Origin: an uncultured Peptococcaceae bacterium
Lineage (GTDB): Bacteria; Bacillota; Limnochordia; Darwinibacteriales; Darwinibacteriaceae
Length of the DNA: 5,052 nt
NCBI GenBank assembly: GCA_937988745.1
Contig: CALKAR010000305.1
Location: 1 to 5,052, forward strand
Direction: 5' to 3'
Shown: positions 1 to 4,921 of the stretch, piece after piece
Numbering within the stretch: position 1 is the stretch's first letter
How the letters are laid out: every line of letters starts with the position of its first letter
Translations under genes and position numbers: made by a program
Notes under the pieces: generated by a model
The model's input: only the letters and a program-made list of their open reading frames with translations
Told to the model about the DNA's origin: nothing
Databases searched by the model: none

Positions 1-181
1 CAATAACGTCACGAAGAGCAGCGATCTGCTCATCAGTGAGGTTGTCGGTGCGCAGGTCTGGGGAGATTCCGGTCTCCTCGAGAAGCTGCTTGGAACGGGC
101 TGGGCCGATTCCGTAGATGTAGGTGAGAGCGACTTCCATACGCTTGTTGCGTGGGAGGTCAACACCAGCTAGACGTGCCAT
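1..181 (-). CDS. rpsM: 30S ribosomal protein S13, N-terminal part
   Basis: Ribosomal protein S13 of the small-subunit head, which contacts the P-site tRNA and the bridge to the large subunit. Only the first 60 codons are present; the gene continues past the left edge. The translation begins [20 protein letters not shown] and continues with [14 protein letters not shown] (residues 21-34), the hallmark N-terminal block of bacterial S13. The ATG at 181-179 is supported by the conserved MARLAG start and by GGAAAGG at 192-198, about 10 nt upstream. It follows infA after a 190-nt gap on the same strand, the usual entry to the alpha operon (S13, S11, S4, RpoA, L17). The rest of the operon would lie outside the window. 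Identity is firm. Confidence 0.97.
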
Positions 182-371
182 GTGGCAGTTACCTTTCCGG
201 TTGTTGCGATGGTTTTCCCCATAATCGCCCCTGCCAAGCAATACTTTCCCCGGACGGAAACCGGGAGGTGGATTGTGATTCGCAAGGCTTCAGCCATCGT
301 TGCCTGAAGGTGTGTCAGCCTGCCGGGATATCCCCGACTGGCCCTGATATATGGAGGCTTAAAGCTTATTT
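182..371 (-). other. infA-rpsM spacer with several short inverted repeats
   Basis: This 190-nt gap between infA and rpsM contains no credible ORF. In particular there is no rpmJ (L36), which in mycobacteria and many other bacteria sits here. Three small dyads are visible. One is a CCCGG/CCGGG stem at 248-266 with a 7-nt loop. One is CTTCAG/CTGAAG at 288-309. One is the perfect palindrome GGGATATCCC at 325-334. None is followed by a T run on the minus strand, so none looks like an intrinsic terminator. They could be leader structure for rpsM, but that is speculation. I could not identify a convincing promoter, so infA and rpsM may be cotranscribed. Confidence 0.5.
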
Positions 372-590
372 TTACTTGTAGCGGTAAACGATTCGTCCAC
401 GAGTCAGATCATAGGGCGACAGCTCTACAACGACGCGGTCCTCAGGAAGGATACGGATGTAGTGCTGGCGCATCTTTCCACTGATGTGGGCGAGTACCTT
501 GTGTCCGTTGTCGAGCTCGACTCGGAACATTGCATTCGGCAGAGGTTCGACAATGCGACCCTCAACTTCAATAGCGCCTTCCTTAGCCAT
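372..590 (-). CDS. infA: Translation initiation factor IF-1
   Basis: IF-1 binds the 30S A site and works with IF-2 and IF-3 during initiation in the cytoplasm. The product is 72 residues, the normal family length, starting MAKEGAIEVEGRIVEPLPNA and ending in GRIVYRYK. It has the S1-like OB fold spanning nearly the whole protein, with the typical stretches NGHKVLAHISGKMR (about residues 29-42) and ILPEDRVVVELSPYDLTRGRI (about 47-67). The frame stays open upstream to 716, but the conserved MAKE start at 590 and the GGAGG just before it fix the start; the upstream extension resembles no IF-1. It has its own promoter downstream of the transpeptidase terminator and precedes rpsM by 190 nt. Identity is firm. 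Confidence 0.98.
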   Translation of the reverse strand: MAKEGAIEVEGRIVEPLPNAMFRVELDNGHKVLAHISGKMRQHYIRILPEDRVVVELSPYDLTRGRIVYRYK

Positions 591-592
591 AT

Positions 593-597
593 CCTCC
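593..597 (-). promoter_or_regulatory. infA Shine-Dalgarno with very short spacing
   Basis: On the minus strand GGAGG is followed by only two bases (AT) before the ATG of infA. Typical spacing is about 5 to 9 nt. The motif itself is strong and the start codon is fixed by the conserved protein N terminus, so the tight spacing looks real rather than a start misassignment. Confidence 0.6.
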
Positions 598-611
598 GCT
601 TTTCCAGAACA

Positions 612-625
612 CTCCCCTGCGGGAG
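612..625 (-). other. Small hairpin in the infA leader
   Basis: CTCCC and GGGAG form a 5-bp GC-rich stem with a 4-nt loop in the predicted infA 5' leader, about 22 nt upstream of the ATG. No T run follows, so it is not an intrinsic terminator. The CTCCC arm is also complementary to the GGAGG ribosome site at 593-597, so an alternative pairing that masks the site is conceivable. This is inference from complementarity only. Confidence 0.35.
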
Positions 626-687
626 GCCTTAAGTTTTTCCACTTCAAAATGGTTGCGTCACTCAAGATGTACGCACACCATCGATAT

Positions 688-716
688 AGATTACACACCT
701 TAGGAGTACATATCAA
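688..716 (-). promoter_or_regulatory. Predicted promoter of infA
   Basis: On the minus strand TTGATA (711-716, five of six matches to TTGACA) is followed after exactly 17 bp by TAATCT (688-693), preceded by TGTG as an extended -10. The expected start is near 681, giving a leader of about 90 nt. The promoter lies just downstream of the terminator at 749-803, which fits infA beginning a new transcription unit. The -10 hexamer is only a partial match, so the exact start is uncertain. Confidence 0.55.
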
Positions 717-748
717 ACATGAGTTGAATCACGCGCATTGGGGTCCCT

Positions 749-803
749 AAAAAACACAAAAGCAGGCACGCCCAATCAATCATGATCTGGAAACGCGCCT
801 GCT
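749..803 (-). terminator. Intrinsic terminator after the L,D-transpeptidase gene
   Basis: The arms 761-770 and 794-803 pair over 10 bp (AGCAGGC plus three inner pairs, one G-U) around a 23-nt loop that can pair further. Read on the minus strand, the stem is followed immediately by TTTGTGTTTTTT. It starts 15 nt past the stop codon of the transpeptidase gene. On the plus strand there is no matching T run, so it serves the minus strand. It separates the cell-wall gene from infA. Confidence 0.85.
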
Positions 804-817
804 AGCAACGGTGAGTT

Positions 818-1567
818 TTAGTAGATGTACACCATGTCGCCGATGCCAACGTTGTTGAAGTAGTAGATGGCATCTTGAGTGTTTAGGCGAACACAACCAG
901 CGGAAGTAGTCGCAACATTGCCCTGGTGGAATGCGTGGCCGTTGTAGGTGAAGTACATGGCGTACGGCATTGGGGCGTTACCGAACTCGTAAGAGATTTC
1001 ATCCTTGACCTTGCGGTTGATGTAGAACGTTCCGCGAGGGGTTTCCTGGCCAACTCCGCCGGAGGAAACTGGGACTGCACCGTAGGTGACCTGACCGTTT
1101 TCCTGCAGCCAAGTACGTCCGCCGTCGATATCCACGCAGACGTCAGCGCTTGCCGGGCAAGAACCACGGTCAAAGCGTGCGGCTTCTTCTGCGGCTACGC
1201 GGGCTGCTTCTGCTTCACGTGCAGCTGCGGCCTCGCGCTCTGCTTGTGCGCGTGCAGCTTCCTGTTCTGCTGCAACCTTTTCATCAACAAGTCCTGGGAA
1301 CATGCCGTTGATGGCATTGTCTACCGCTGCGCGGACTGGGAGGGCTGCTGGTCCAATGGAGGCAAGTTGGTCTTGGATGGTGTTGCGGGTTGCCCACGCA
1401 CCTTCACGAGCATCAGTCTGGATCTGGGAGCTGCCGGTTGCGAGGTCCTGTGCTGAAGCAGTTGCTGGCACAGCGATCAACGCGACTGAGGTAGCAGCTG
1501 CGGTGAGGATTGCAGCTGCGCCACGCTTGATTGACGCGCTGTATCGGATTCGAGAATTCTTCGCCAT
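818..1567 (-). CDS. Secreted L,D-transpeptidase (YkuD/ErfK family)
   Basis: Probable exported peptidoglycan enzyme of 249 residues. YkuD proteins use a catalytic cysteine to form 3-3 peptide cross-links or to attach proteins to the wall. The N terminus carries basic residues (K3, R6, R8, K14, R15), a hydrophobic Ala-rich core (about 16-34) and a likely cleavage site after ATASA (residue 39). A Glu/Ala/Arg-rich segment at about 96-131 is predicted coiled coil. The catalytic domain spans about 143-249, with TPRGTF at 176-181 and the active-site block HQG...TSAGCVRL: H211 or H214, S222, G224, C225, R227. The motif reads SAGC where the family usually has SHGC. C137 and C144 could form a disulfide. 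There is no Ig-like domain of the mycobacterial type. The start at 1567 is chosen over an open frame to 1648 because it gives a proper signal peptide and fits a leaderless promoter. Substrate is not proven. Confidence 0.88.
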   Translation of the reverse strand: MAKNSRIRYSASIKRGAAAILTAAATSVALIAVPATASAQDLATGSSQIQTDAREGAWATRNTIQDQLASIGPAALPVRAAVDNAINGMFPGLVDEKVAAEQEAARAQAEREAAAAREAEAARVAAEEAARFDRGSCPASADVCVDIDGGRTWLQENGQVTYGAVPVSSGGVGQETPRGTFYINRKVKDEISYEFGNAPMPYAMYFTYNGHAFHQGNVATTSAGCVRLNTQDAIYYFNNVGIGDMVYIY

Positions 1568-1603
1568 ACGTTGAAGTATATAAGGCTGTTTTATGATTTT
1601 GAT
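1568..1603 (-). promoter_or_regulatory. Predicted leaderless promoter of the transpeptidase gene
   Basis: TATACT (minus strand, 1575-1580) is a near-consensus -10 box that ends only 7 nt before the ATG at 1567. Transcription would therefore start at or within one base of the start codon. No Shine-Dalgarno sequence is present upstream, which fits leaderless translation, a common mode in corynebacteria and mycobacteria. The -35 region (about 1598-1603, ATCAAA) is weak and A-rich, as is often the case in this genus. Confidence 0.6.
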
Positions 1604-1614
1604 ATTCGAAAGGC

Positions 1615-1658
1615 AAAAAAGTTTTATCGCCTCCTCCCCTGGCGGCACGCCGGGGAGG
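1615..1658 (-). terminator. Probable terminator hairpin after map
   Basis: CCTCCCC (1633-1639) pairs with GGGGAGG (1652-1658) and GGCG (1641-1644) with CGCC (1648-1651), giving an 11-bp GC-rich stem with a single bulged base and a 3-nt loop. On the minus strand a TTTTTT run follows at 1620-1615, but only after 12 intervening bases, which is further than in a textbook terminator. It lies about 70 nt past the map stop and upstream of the transpeptidase promoter, so it probably ends or weakens map transcripts. Confidence 0.55.
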
Positions 1659-1727
1659 TCGCAAACCTTTGCTCAACCGGGCAACTTTTAGCCCCGAAAA
1701 CGTGGGGATGCGTCGAAAAGCATCATT

Positions 1728-2522
1728 TTAATAACGCGGGGTGAGGATGCGCGGGCCGCCCTTGGTGGCTGCAACGGTGTGCTCCCAGTGCGCTGCCCAT
1801 GAACCGTCGAGGGTCACGACAGTCCAATCATCTTCCAGCACTGCGGAATCTTCGGTGCCGAGGGTGAGCATAGGCTCGATGGCGAGCACGGAGCCCTCCT
1901 GAATCACAGGGCCCTTGCCGGCCTTGCCCTCATTAGCCAAGTATGGCTCCTCGTGCATGTGGCGGCCAATGCCGTGTCCCCCGTAGCCATCGACGATGGC
2001 GAGCGCGACGCCGAACTTGGACTCAGCCTTGCGGGTTGCGACCTCGAGAGCGTGGGAGACATCGGTCAAACGGTTGCCTGGAACCATGGCCTTCATGCCT
2101 TCCATGAGGACCCACTCGGTAGCCAAGTTGAGACCCTGGACGTCCTCGTCCAGCTCGCCGATGCCGAAGCTCCACGCGGAATCGCCGACCCAACCATCAA
2201 AGGTTGCGCCGCAGTCGATGGACACCAGATCGCCTTCCTCCAAGATGGTCTCCTTGGATGGAATGCCGTGAACAATCACCTCATTGACCGAAGCGCACAC
2301 TGATGCCGGAAAACCCTGGTAACCCAGGAATTTAGGAACGGCGCCAGCATCGCGGATAACCTGCTCCGCGATCTGATCCAGATCCCACGTGCTCATGCCA
2401 GCTTTAGCCTCAGCGCGCACAGCCTGCAAAGCCTTGCCGACGATCTCACCCGCCGCCTGCATCGCGTCCAGCTCAGCGGCGGTCTTTGCCGCAATAACCT
2501 TCTTCTTGGAACGGAAACCCAT
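1728..2522 (-). CDS. map: Methionine aminopeptidase type I
   Basis: Removes the initiator methionine from new proteins when the second residue is small; a cytoplasmic two-metal hydrolase of 264 residues. All metal ligands of the family are visible by comparison with the E. coli enzyme: D103 and D114 (SIDCGATFDGWVGDSAW), H183 (GGHGIG), E216 (AIEP) and E247 (HWEHT). H85 (VIVHG) and H190 (HMHEEP) match the substrate-side histidines. There is no N-terminal zinc-finger extension, so it is the short class. The start gives MGFRSKKK; upstream signals are weak: GGAAG lies one base from the ATG and a purine stretch AAAGAG lies about 10 nt away. It follows adk after 156 nt containing a long hairpin, a common adk-map order. 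The symbol could be mapA if the genome has a second copy. Identity is firm. Confidence 0.97.
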   Translation of the reverse strand: MGFRSKKKVIAAKTAAELDAMQAAGEIVGKALQAVRAEAKAGMSTWDLDQIAEQVIRDAGAVPKFLGYQGFPASVCASVNEVIVHGIPSKETILEEGDLVSIDCGATFDGWVGDSAWSFGIGELDEDVQGLNLATEWVLMEGMKAMVPGNRLTDVSHALEVATRKAESKFGVALAIVDGYGGHGIGRHMHEEPYLANEGKAGKGPVIQEGSVLAIEPMLTLGTEDSAVLEDDWTVVTLDGSWAAHWEHTVAATKGGPRILTPRY

Positions 2523-2533
2523 GCTTCCACGTC
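2522..2533. repeat. 12-bp direct repeat, copy A (map start region)
   Basis: TGCTTCCACGTC occurs here and again at 2614-2625, identical over 12 bp, with 80 bp between the copies. On the minus strand this copy reads GACGTGGAAGCA and holds the bases immediately before and including the A of map's ATG. The pair brackets the adk-map hairpin. Confidence 0.8.
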
Positions 2534-2553
2534 TCTTTCTTCAAATTAAACTG

Positions 2554-2605
2554 TTAAAACCAAAGGTGGCCGGCACCGCACAATGCATGCGGTTCCGGCC
2601 ACCTT
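2554..2605 (-). terminator. Long hairpin with T-rich tail between adk and map
   Basis: AAGGTGGCCGG (2563-2573) pairs with CCGGCCACCTT (2595-2605) over 11 bp. After one mismatch the stem continues for 6 bp (2575-2580 with 2588-2593) around a 7-nt loop. On the minus strand it is followed at once by TTTGGTTTT (2562-2554). This fits an intrinsic terminator or attenuator about 73 nt after adk, with a T tract broken by two G. If it terminates fully, map needs its own promoter, and I see no strong one between the hairpin and map. Partial read-through is plausible. Confidence 0.65.
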
Positions 2606-2613
2606 GAGGTGAG

Positions 2614-2625
2614 TGCTTCCACGTC
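2614..2625. repeat. 12-bp direct repeat, copy B (between adk and the hairpin)
   Basis: This is the second identical copy of TGCTTCCACGTC; see 2522-2533. On the minus strand it reads GACGTGGAAGCA followed by CTC, so it resembles the map ribosome-binding region but lacks the ATG. Confidence 0.8.
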
Positions 2626-2678
2626 ACTGCTTGCTATCTACCTATCATCGTAGATTCAGCAGCACGAGAGAAGAAATC

Positions 2679-3224
2679 TTATTTGCCCAGTGCCTTGAGG
2701 GTACGAGCGTTGATCTCTTCGACTTCGCCTTCAGCCTCAATGTTGATGATCTTGTCACCGTAGTGATCGATCAGAGGAGCAGTCTCGTCGCGGTAGACAC
2801 CGAGACGGGTGCGGATGGTCTCTTCGTTGTCATCAGCGCGACCGCGGGACAGCATGCGCTCCACGACGACGTCTTCAGAAACCTGGTAGTTAACAACACC
2901 ATCGAGGGTCTGGCCAGCTTCGGAAAGCAGGTTAGCCAAGATGTCAGCCTGCTCAACGGTGCGTGGGAAACCATCCAAAAGGAAGCCTTCTGCAGCATCG
3001 GACTCAGCAAGGCGGGAAGCAACCATACGTGCAGTCACGTCGGTTGGAACCAGCTTGCCAGCGTCGATGTACTGCTTGGCCTCGATACCCAGAGGGGTAC
3101 CTTCGCCAATGTTGGCGCGGAAAAGATCGCCAGTAGAAATGTGAGGAATGCCAAGCTTCTCAGAGAGAATTGCAGCCTGGGTGCCCTTACCAGCACCGGG
3201 AGGTCCGAGGAGTACGAGTCGCAT
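2679..3224 (-). CDS. adk: Adenylate kinase
   Basis: Catalyses ATP + AMP to 2 ADP in the cytoplasm and keeps the adenine nucleotide pool balanced. The product has 181 residues, the short form without the long zinc-type LID found in 214-residue enzymes. The P-loop GPPGAGKGT lies at residues 7-15 with K13. AMP-site residues are T31 (HISTGD) and R36, and the signature FLLDGFPRT lies at 81-89 with R88. The short lid region RGRADDNEETIRTR (127-140) contributes arginines. Its ATG at 3224-3222 overlaps the secY stop by one base (TAATG), and GAAGGA within the end of secY lies 11 nt upstream, so translation is probably coupled to secY. Map lies downstream. Identity is firm. Confidence 0.98.
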   Translation of the reverse strand: MRLVLLGPPGAGKGTQAAILSEKLGIPHISTGDLFRANIGEGTPLGIEAKQYIDAGKLVPTDVTARMVASRLAESDAAEGFLLDGFPRTVEQADILANLLSEAGQTLDGVVNYQVSEDVVVERMLSRGRADDNEETIRTRLGVYRDETAPLIDHYGDKIINIEAEGEVEEINARTLKALGK

Positions 3225-4546
3225 TATTTTAGAAGTCCTTCGTAGTTGCTTTGCAGGAGCTGGCTCTCAATCTGCTTCACTGTGGTCAGTGCAACAGATA
3301 CAAGAATCAAGATTGCGGTTCCGCCGAATGGAGTTGCTCCGGCCGAACCGGCGTCAACACCTAGATCCAGCATAATGTTTGGCAGCACAGCAATGACAGC
3401 CAGGTACAGGGAACCAACAAACAGCAGGCGGTTCATGACGAATCCCAAGTACTCAGCAGTCGGGCGGCCCGGACGAATACCAGGGATAAATCCACCGTAC
3501 TTCTTCATGTTTTCAGCCTGCTCAGCAGGATCATACTGAACGGAAACATAGAAGTAAGAGAAGAAGATGGTCAGTGCAAAGTACAAAACAATGTACTGCC
3601 AGGAAGAAGGTGTCTGCAGGTGCGCAATGATGTTGCGCTGCCACCAGTTATCAGACACTTCCAGCGAACCAGAGTTCACGATCTGAGTAATCAGCACTGG
3701 CATGTAGATCAGAGAAGACGCGAAGATGACTGGGATAACACCAGCCTGGTTGACCTTCAAAGGCAGGTAGGTGGAAGAACCACCGTACTGACGACGACCC
3801 ACCATGCGCTTTGCGTACTGCACTGGAATACGACGCTGGCCCTGCTCAACGAATACAACACCAATGACCAGGATCAGAACGGAAGCCAGAACAACAGCGA
3901 AAACCACGCCGCCGGAGTTACCCAGAATGTTCATGCCATCAGTTGGGAGGCGAGTTGCGATACCAGCGAAAATCAGCAGCGACATACCATTGCCTACGCC
4001 CTTTTCCGTGATGAGCTCACCCATCCACATCACAAGCACTGCACCCGCAGTCATGGTGATGACCAAAACAATGAGGTCGAAGAAGTTGCGATCAGCCGAC
4101 AGCACGCGAATGCCTGCGCCAAGCAGCTGCTCACGGTCCGCCAACGCGACGATGCCCGAAGACTGAAGCAACGCCAAGGCAACCGTTAAGTACCTGGTGT
4201 ACTGCATCATCTTGGCCTGGCCAGACTGGCCTTCCTTCTTCAACTCCTCAAAGTGCGGAATAACCACAGTCAGAAGCTGCACGATGATAGACGCCGTAAT
4301 GTACGGCATGATACCAATAGCAAAAATGGACAGCTGCAGCAGCGCTCCACCGGAAAACAGGTTAATCAGCGAATAAACGCTTGACTGATCCTGAGTCAAG
4401 TCACGCAGACGACCACTAATCGTTGCATAGTCAACTCCCGGGGAAGGGATCTGCGCACCGATGCGGTATAGAACGATCATTGCGATAGTGAAGAAAATCT
4501 TCTTACGCAGATCGGCGTCCTTGAATGCCTGAATAATGGCGGACAC
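3224..4546 (-). CDS. secY: Preprotein translocase subunit SecY
   Basis: Central channel of the SecYEG translocon in the inner membrane, driven by SecA for export and by ribosomes for membrane insertion. The 440 residues fit the usual length and give about ten membrane segments: roughly 16-34, 72-94, 117-136, 154-176, 184-200, 214-234, 268-290, 317-337, 370-390 and 407-424. The plug follows the first periplasmic stretch (about 58-70, SLINLFSGGALL). Cytoplasmic loop C4 carries RRIPVQYAKR (238-247), a ribosome and SecA contact, and C5 carries GGFIPGIRPGRPT (351-363) with the functionally important arginine at 358. The start is GTG, giving MSAIIQAFKDADLRKK, set by AGGAGG four bases upstream. It leads the secY-adk unit and is divergent from an IclR-type regulator, so it is not directly behind rplO as in the classical spc operon. 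Identity is firm. Confidence 0.98.
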   Translation of the reverse strand: MSAIIQAFKDADLRKKIFFTIAMIVLYRIGAQIPSPGVDYATISGRLRDLTQDQSSVYSLINLFSGGALLQLSIFAIGIMPYITASIIVQLLTVVIPHFEELKKEGQSGQAKMMQYTRYLTVALALLQSSGIVALADREQLLGAGIRVLSADRNFFDLIVLVITMTAGAVLVMWMGELITEKGVGNGMSLLIFAGIATRLPTDGMNILGNSGGVVFAVVLASVLILVIGVVFVEQGQRRIPVQYAKRMVGRRQYGGSSTYLPLKVNQAGVIPVIFASSLIYMPVLITQIVNSGSLEVSDNWWQRNIIAHLQTPSSWQYIVLYFALTIFFSYFYVSVQYDPAEQAENMKKYGGFIPGIRPGRPTAEYLGFVMNRLLFVGSLYLAVIAVLPNIMLDLGVDAGSAGATPFGGTAILILVSVALTTVKQIESQLLQSNYEGLLK

Positions 4547-4550
4547 TTAT

Positions 4551-4556
4551 CCTCCT
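4551..4556 (-). promoter_or_regulatory. secY Shine-Dalgarno that sets a GTG start
   Basis: A perfect AGGAGG on the minus strand lies 4 nt before GTG (4546-4544). It supports the GTG as the true start, because the next in-frame ATG is codon 23, inside the first membrane segment. Confidence 0.8.
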
Positions 4557-4635
4557 GGCCTCCTCAGCACTTCAAACCCACATATTTTCACAATAGTGAC
4601 TAAAAGGTACCGGGAGATGTGTTCTTTAGATCCTG

Positions 4636-4654
4636 GTCCGATTACAAATCGGAC
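4636..4654. promoter_or_regulatory. Perfect 19-bp palindrome, candidate operator at secY
   Basis: GTCCGATTACAAATCGGAC has 8-bp perfect arms around a 3-bp centre. The candidate secY -10 (4641-4646) lies within it, so a bound repressor would block secY-adk transcription. The binding protein is unknown. The neighbouring IclR-type regulator is an obvious candidate, since this family often binds palindromes near its own gene, but a site about 270 bp from that gene's start is distant for autoregulation. Confidence 0.5.
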
Positions 4655-4670
4655 ACGATTGACTTGTCTA
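4641..4670 (-). promoter_or_regulatory. Candidate secY promoter
   Basis: On the minus strand TAGACA (4665-4670, five of six matches to TTGACA) precedes TGTAAT (4641-4646, five of six matches to TATAAT) with an 18-bp spacer. Transcription would start near 4634, giving a leader of about 88 nt. No other pair in the gap fits as well on this strand; a TTGCCA further upstream lacks a good -10 at the right distance. Confidence 0.5.
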
Positions 4671-4843
4671 CCCTACCAGTATTTACCCAAGAACCGCATG
4701 GCAACCCCTTTTTGTAAGACGCATCATAGGTGCGAAAAGCTCCTCCCCTACCCCGCCCAATAGTTACCTTAAGTGTTGGATAATAAAAATACTGGGTCTG
4801 TGTCGCATCAAAGATTTGGCGATAGGCTTGAACAATACGTCGT

Positions 4844-4849
4844 TACACT
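4844..4849 (+). promoter_or_regulatory. Candidate -10 box of the IclR-type gene
   Basis: TACACT in the context GTTACACTGG fits the corynebacterial extended -10 pattern (gnTAnAnTng). Transcription would start near 4856, about 66 nt before the ATG. No good -35 lies at the right distance: GATAGG is at 17 bp, and TTGAAC at 4828 is too close. The call rests on the -10 alone. Confidence 0.4.
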
Positions 4850-4921
4850 GGCCGATTTAATACCTTTCAAAACTTTTACCCTTCATAGGAGTGCCAGGGG
4901 AACTTAGAGGAGCATTAAATA

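Larger units (their letters stand above)
4547..4921. other. Divergent control region between secY and the IclR-type gene
   Basis: These 375 bp hold no credible gene. From secY outward there are the secY ribosome site, a leader of about 88 nt with a small TCAC/GTGA dyad at 4588-4599, a candidate secY promoter overlapping a perfect 19-bp palindrome, a pyrimidine-rich tract at about 4740-4759, an A+T-rich stretch at 4780-4791, and a candidate -10 box and ribosome site for the plus-strand gene. A short open frame at 4536-4763 on the plus strand has no recognisable product and crosses the secY promoter, so it is not called. Confidence 0.7.

Noticed and set aside
151..381. 76-codon plus-strand frame across the infA-rpsM gap
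   Set aside because: It begins inside antisense rpsM, has no recognisable product and crosses the leader dyads; no ribosome site was seen.
926..1456. 176-codon plus-strand frame rich in Cys, opposite the transpeptidase gene
   Set aside because: The Cys-rich composition is the reverse complement of the Ala/Glu-rich GCA and GCT codons in the coiled-coil region; no homology signature is seen.
2613..3245. 210-codon open frame on the plus strand opposite adk
   Set aside because: It lies entirely antisense to a well-conserved gene, has no recognisable domain and no good ribosome site; its openness follows from the codon use of adk.
3620..4189. 189-codon plus-strand frame opposite secY
   Set aside because: It is antisense to membrane segments of SecY, with His/Asn/Gln-rich composition typical of a shadow frame and no known motif.
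4659..4686. Plus-strand TTGACT followed by TATTTA as a promoter for the IclR-type gene
   Set aside because: The spacer is only 15 bp and the start would be about 230 nt before the gene; the -10 at 4844 is closer and fits the genus pattern better.
4676..4795. 9-bp inverted repeat CCAGTATTT (4676-4684) and AAATACTGG (4787-4795)
   Set aside because: The arms are 102 bp apart; one 9-bp match within a 375-bp gap is expected by chance with fair probability, so no looping site is claimed.
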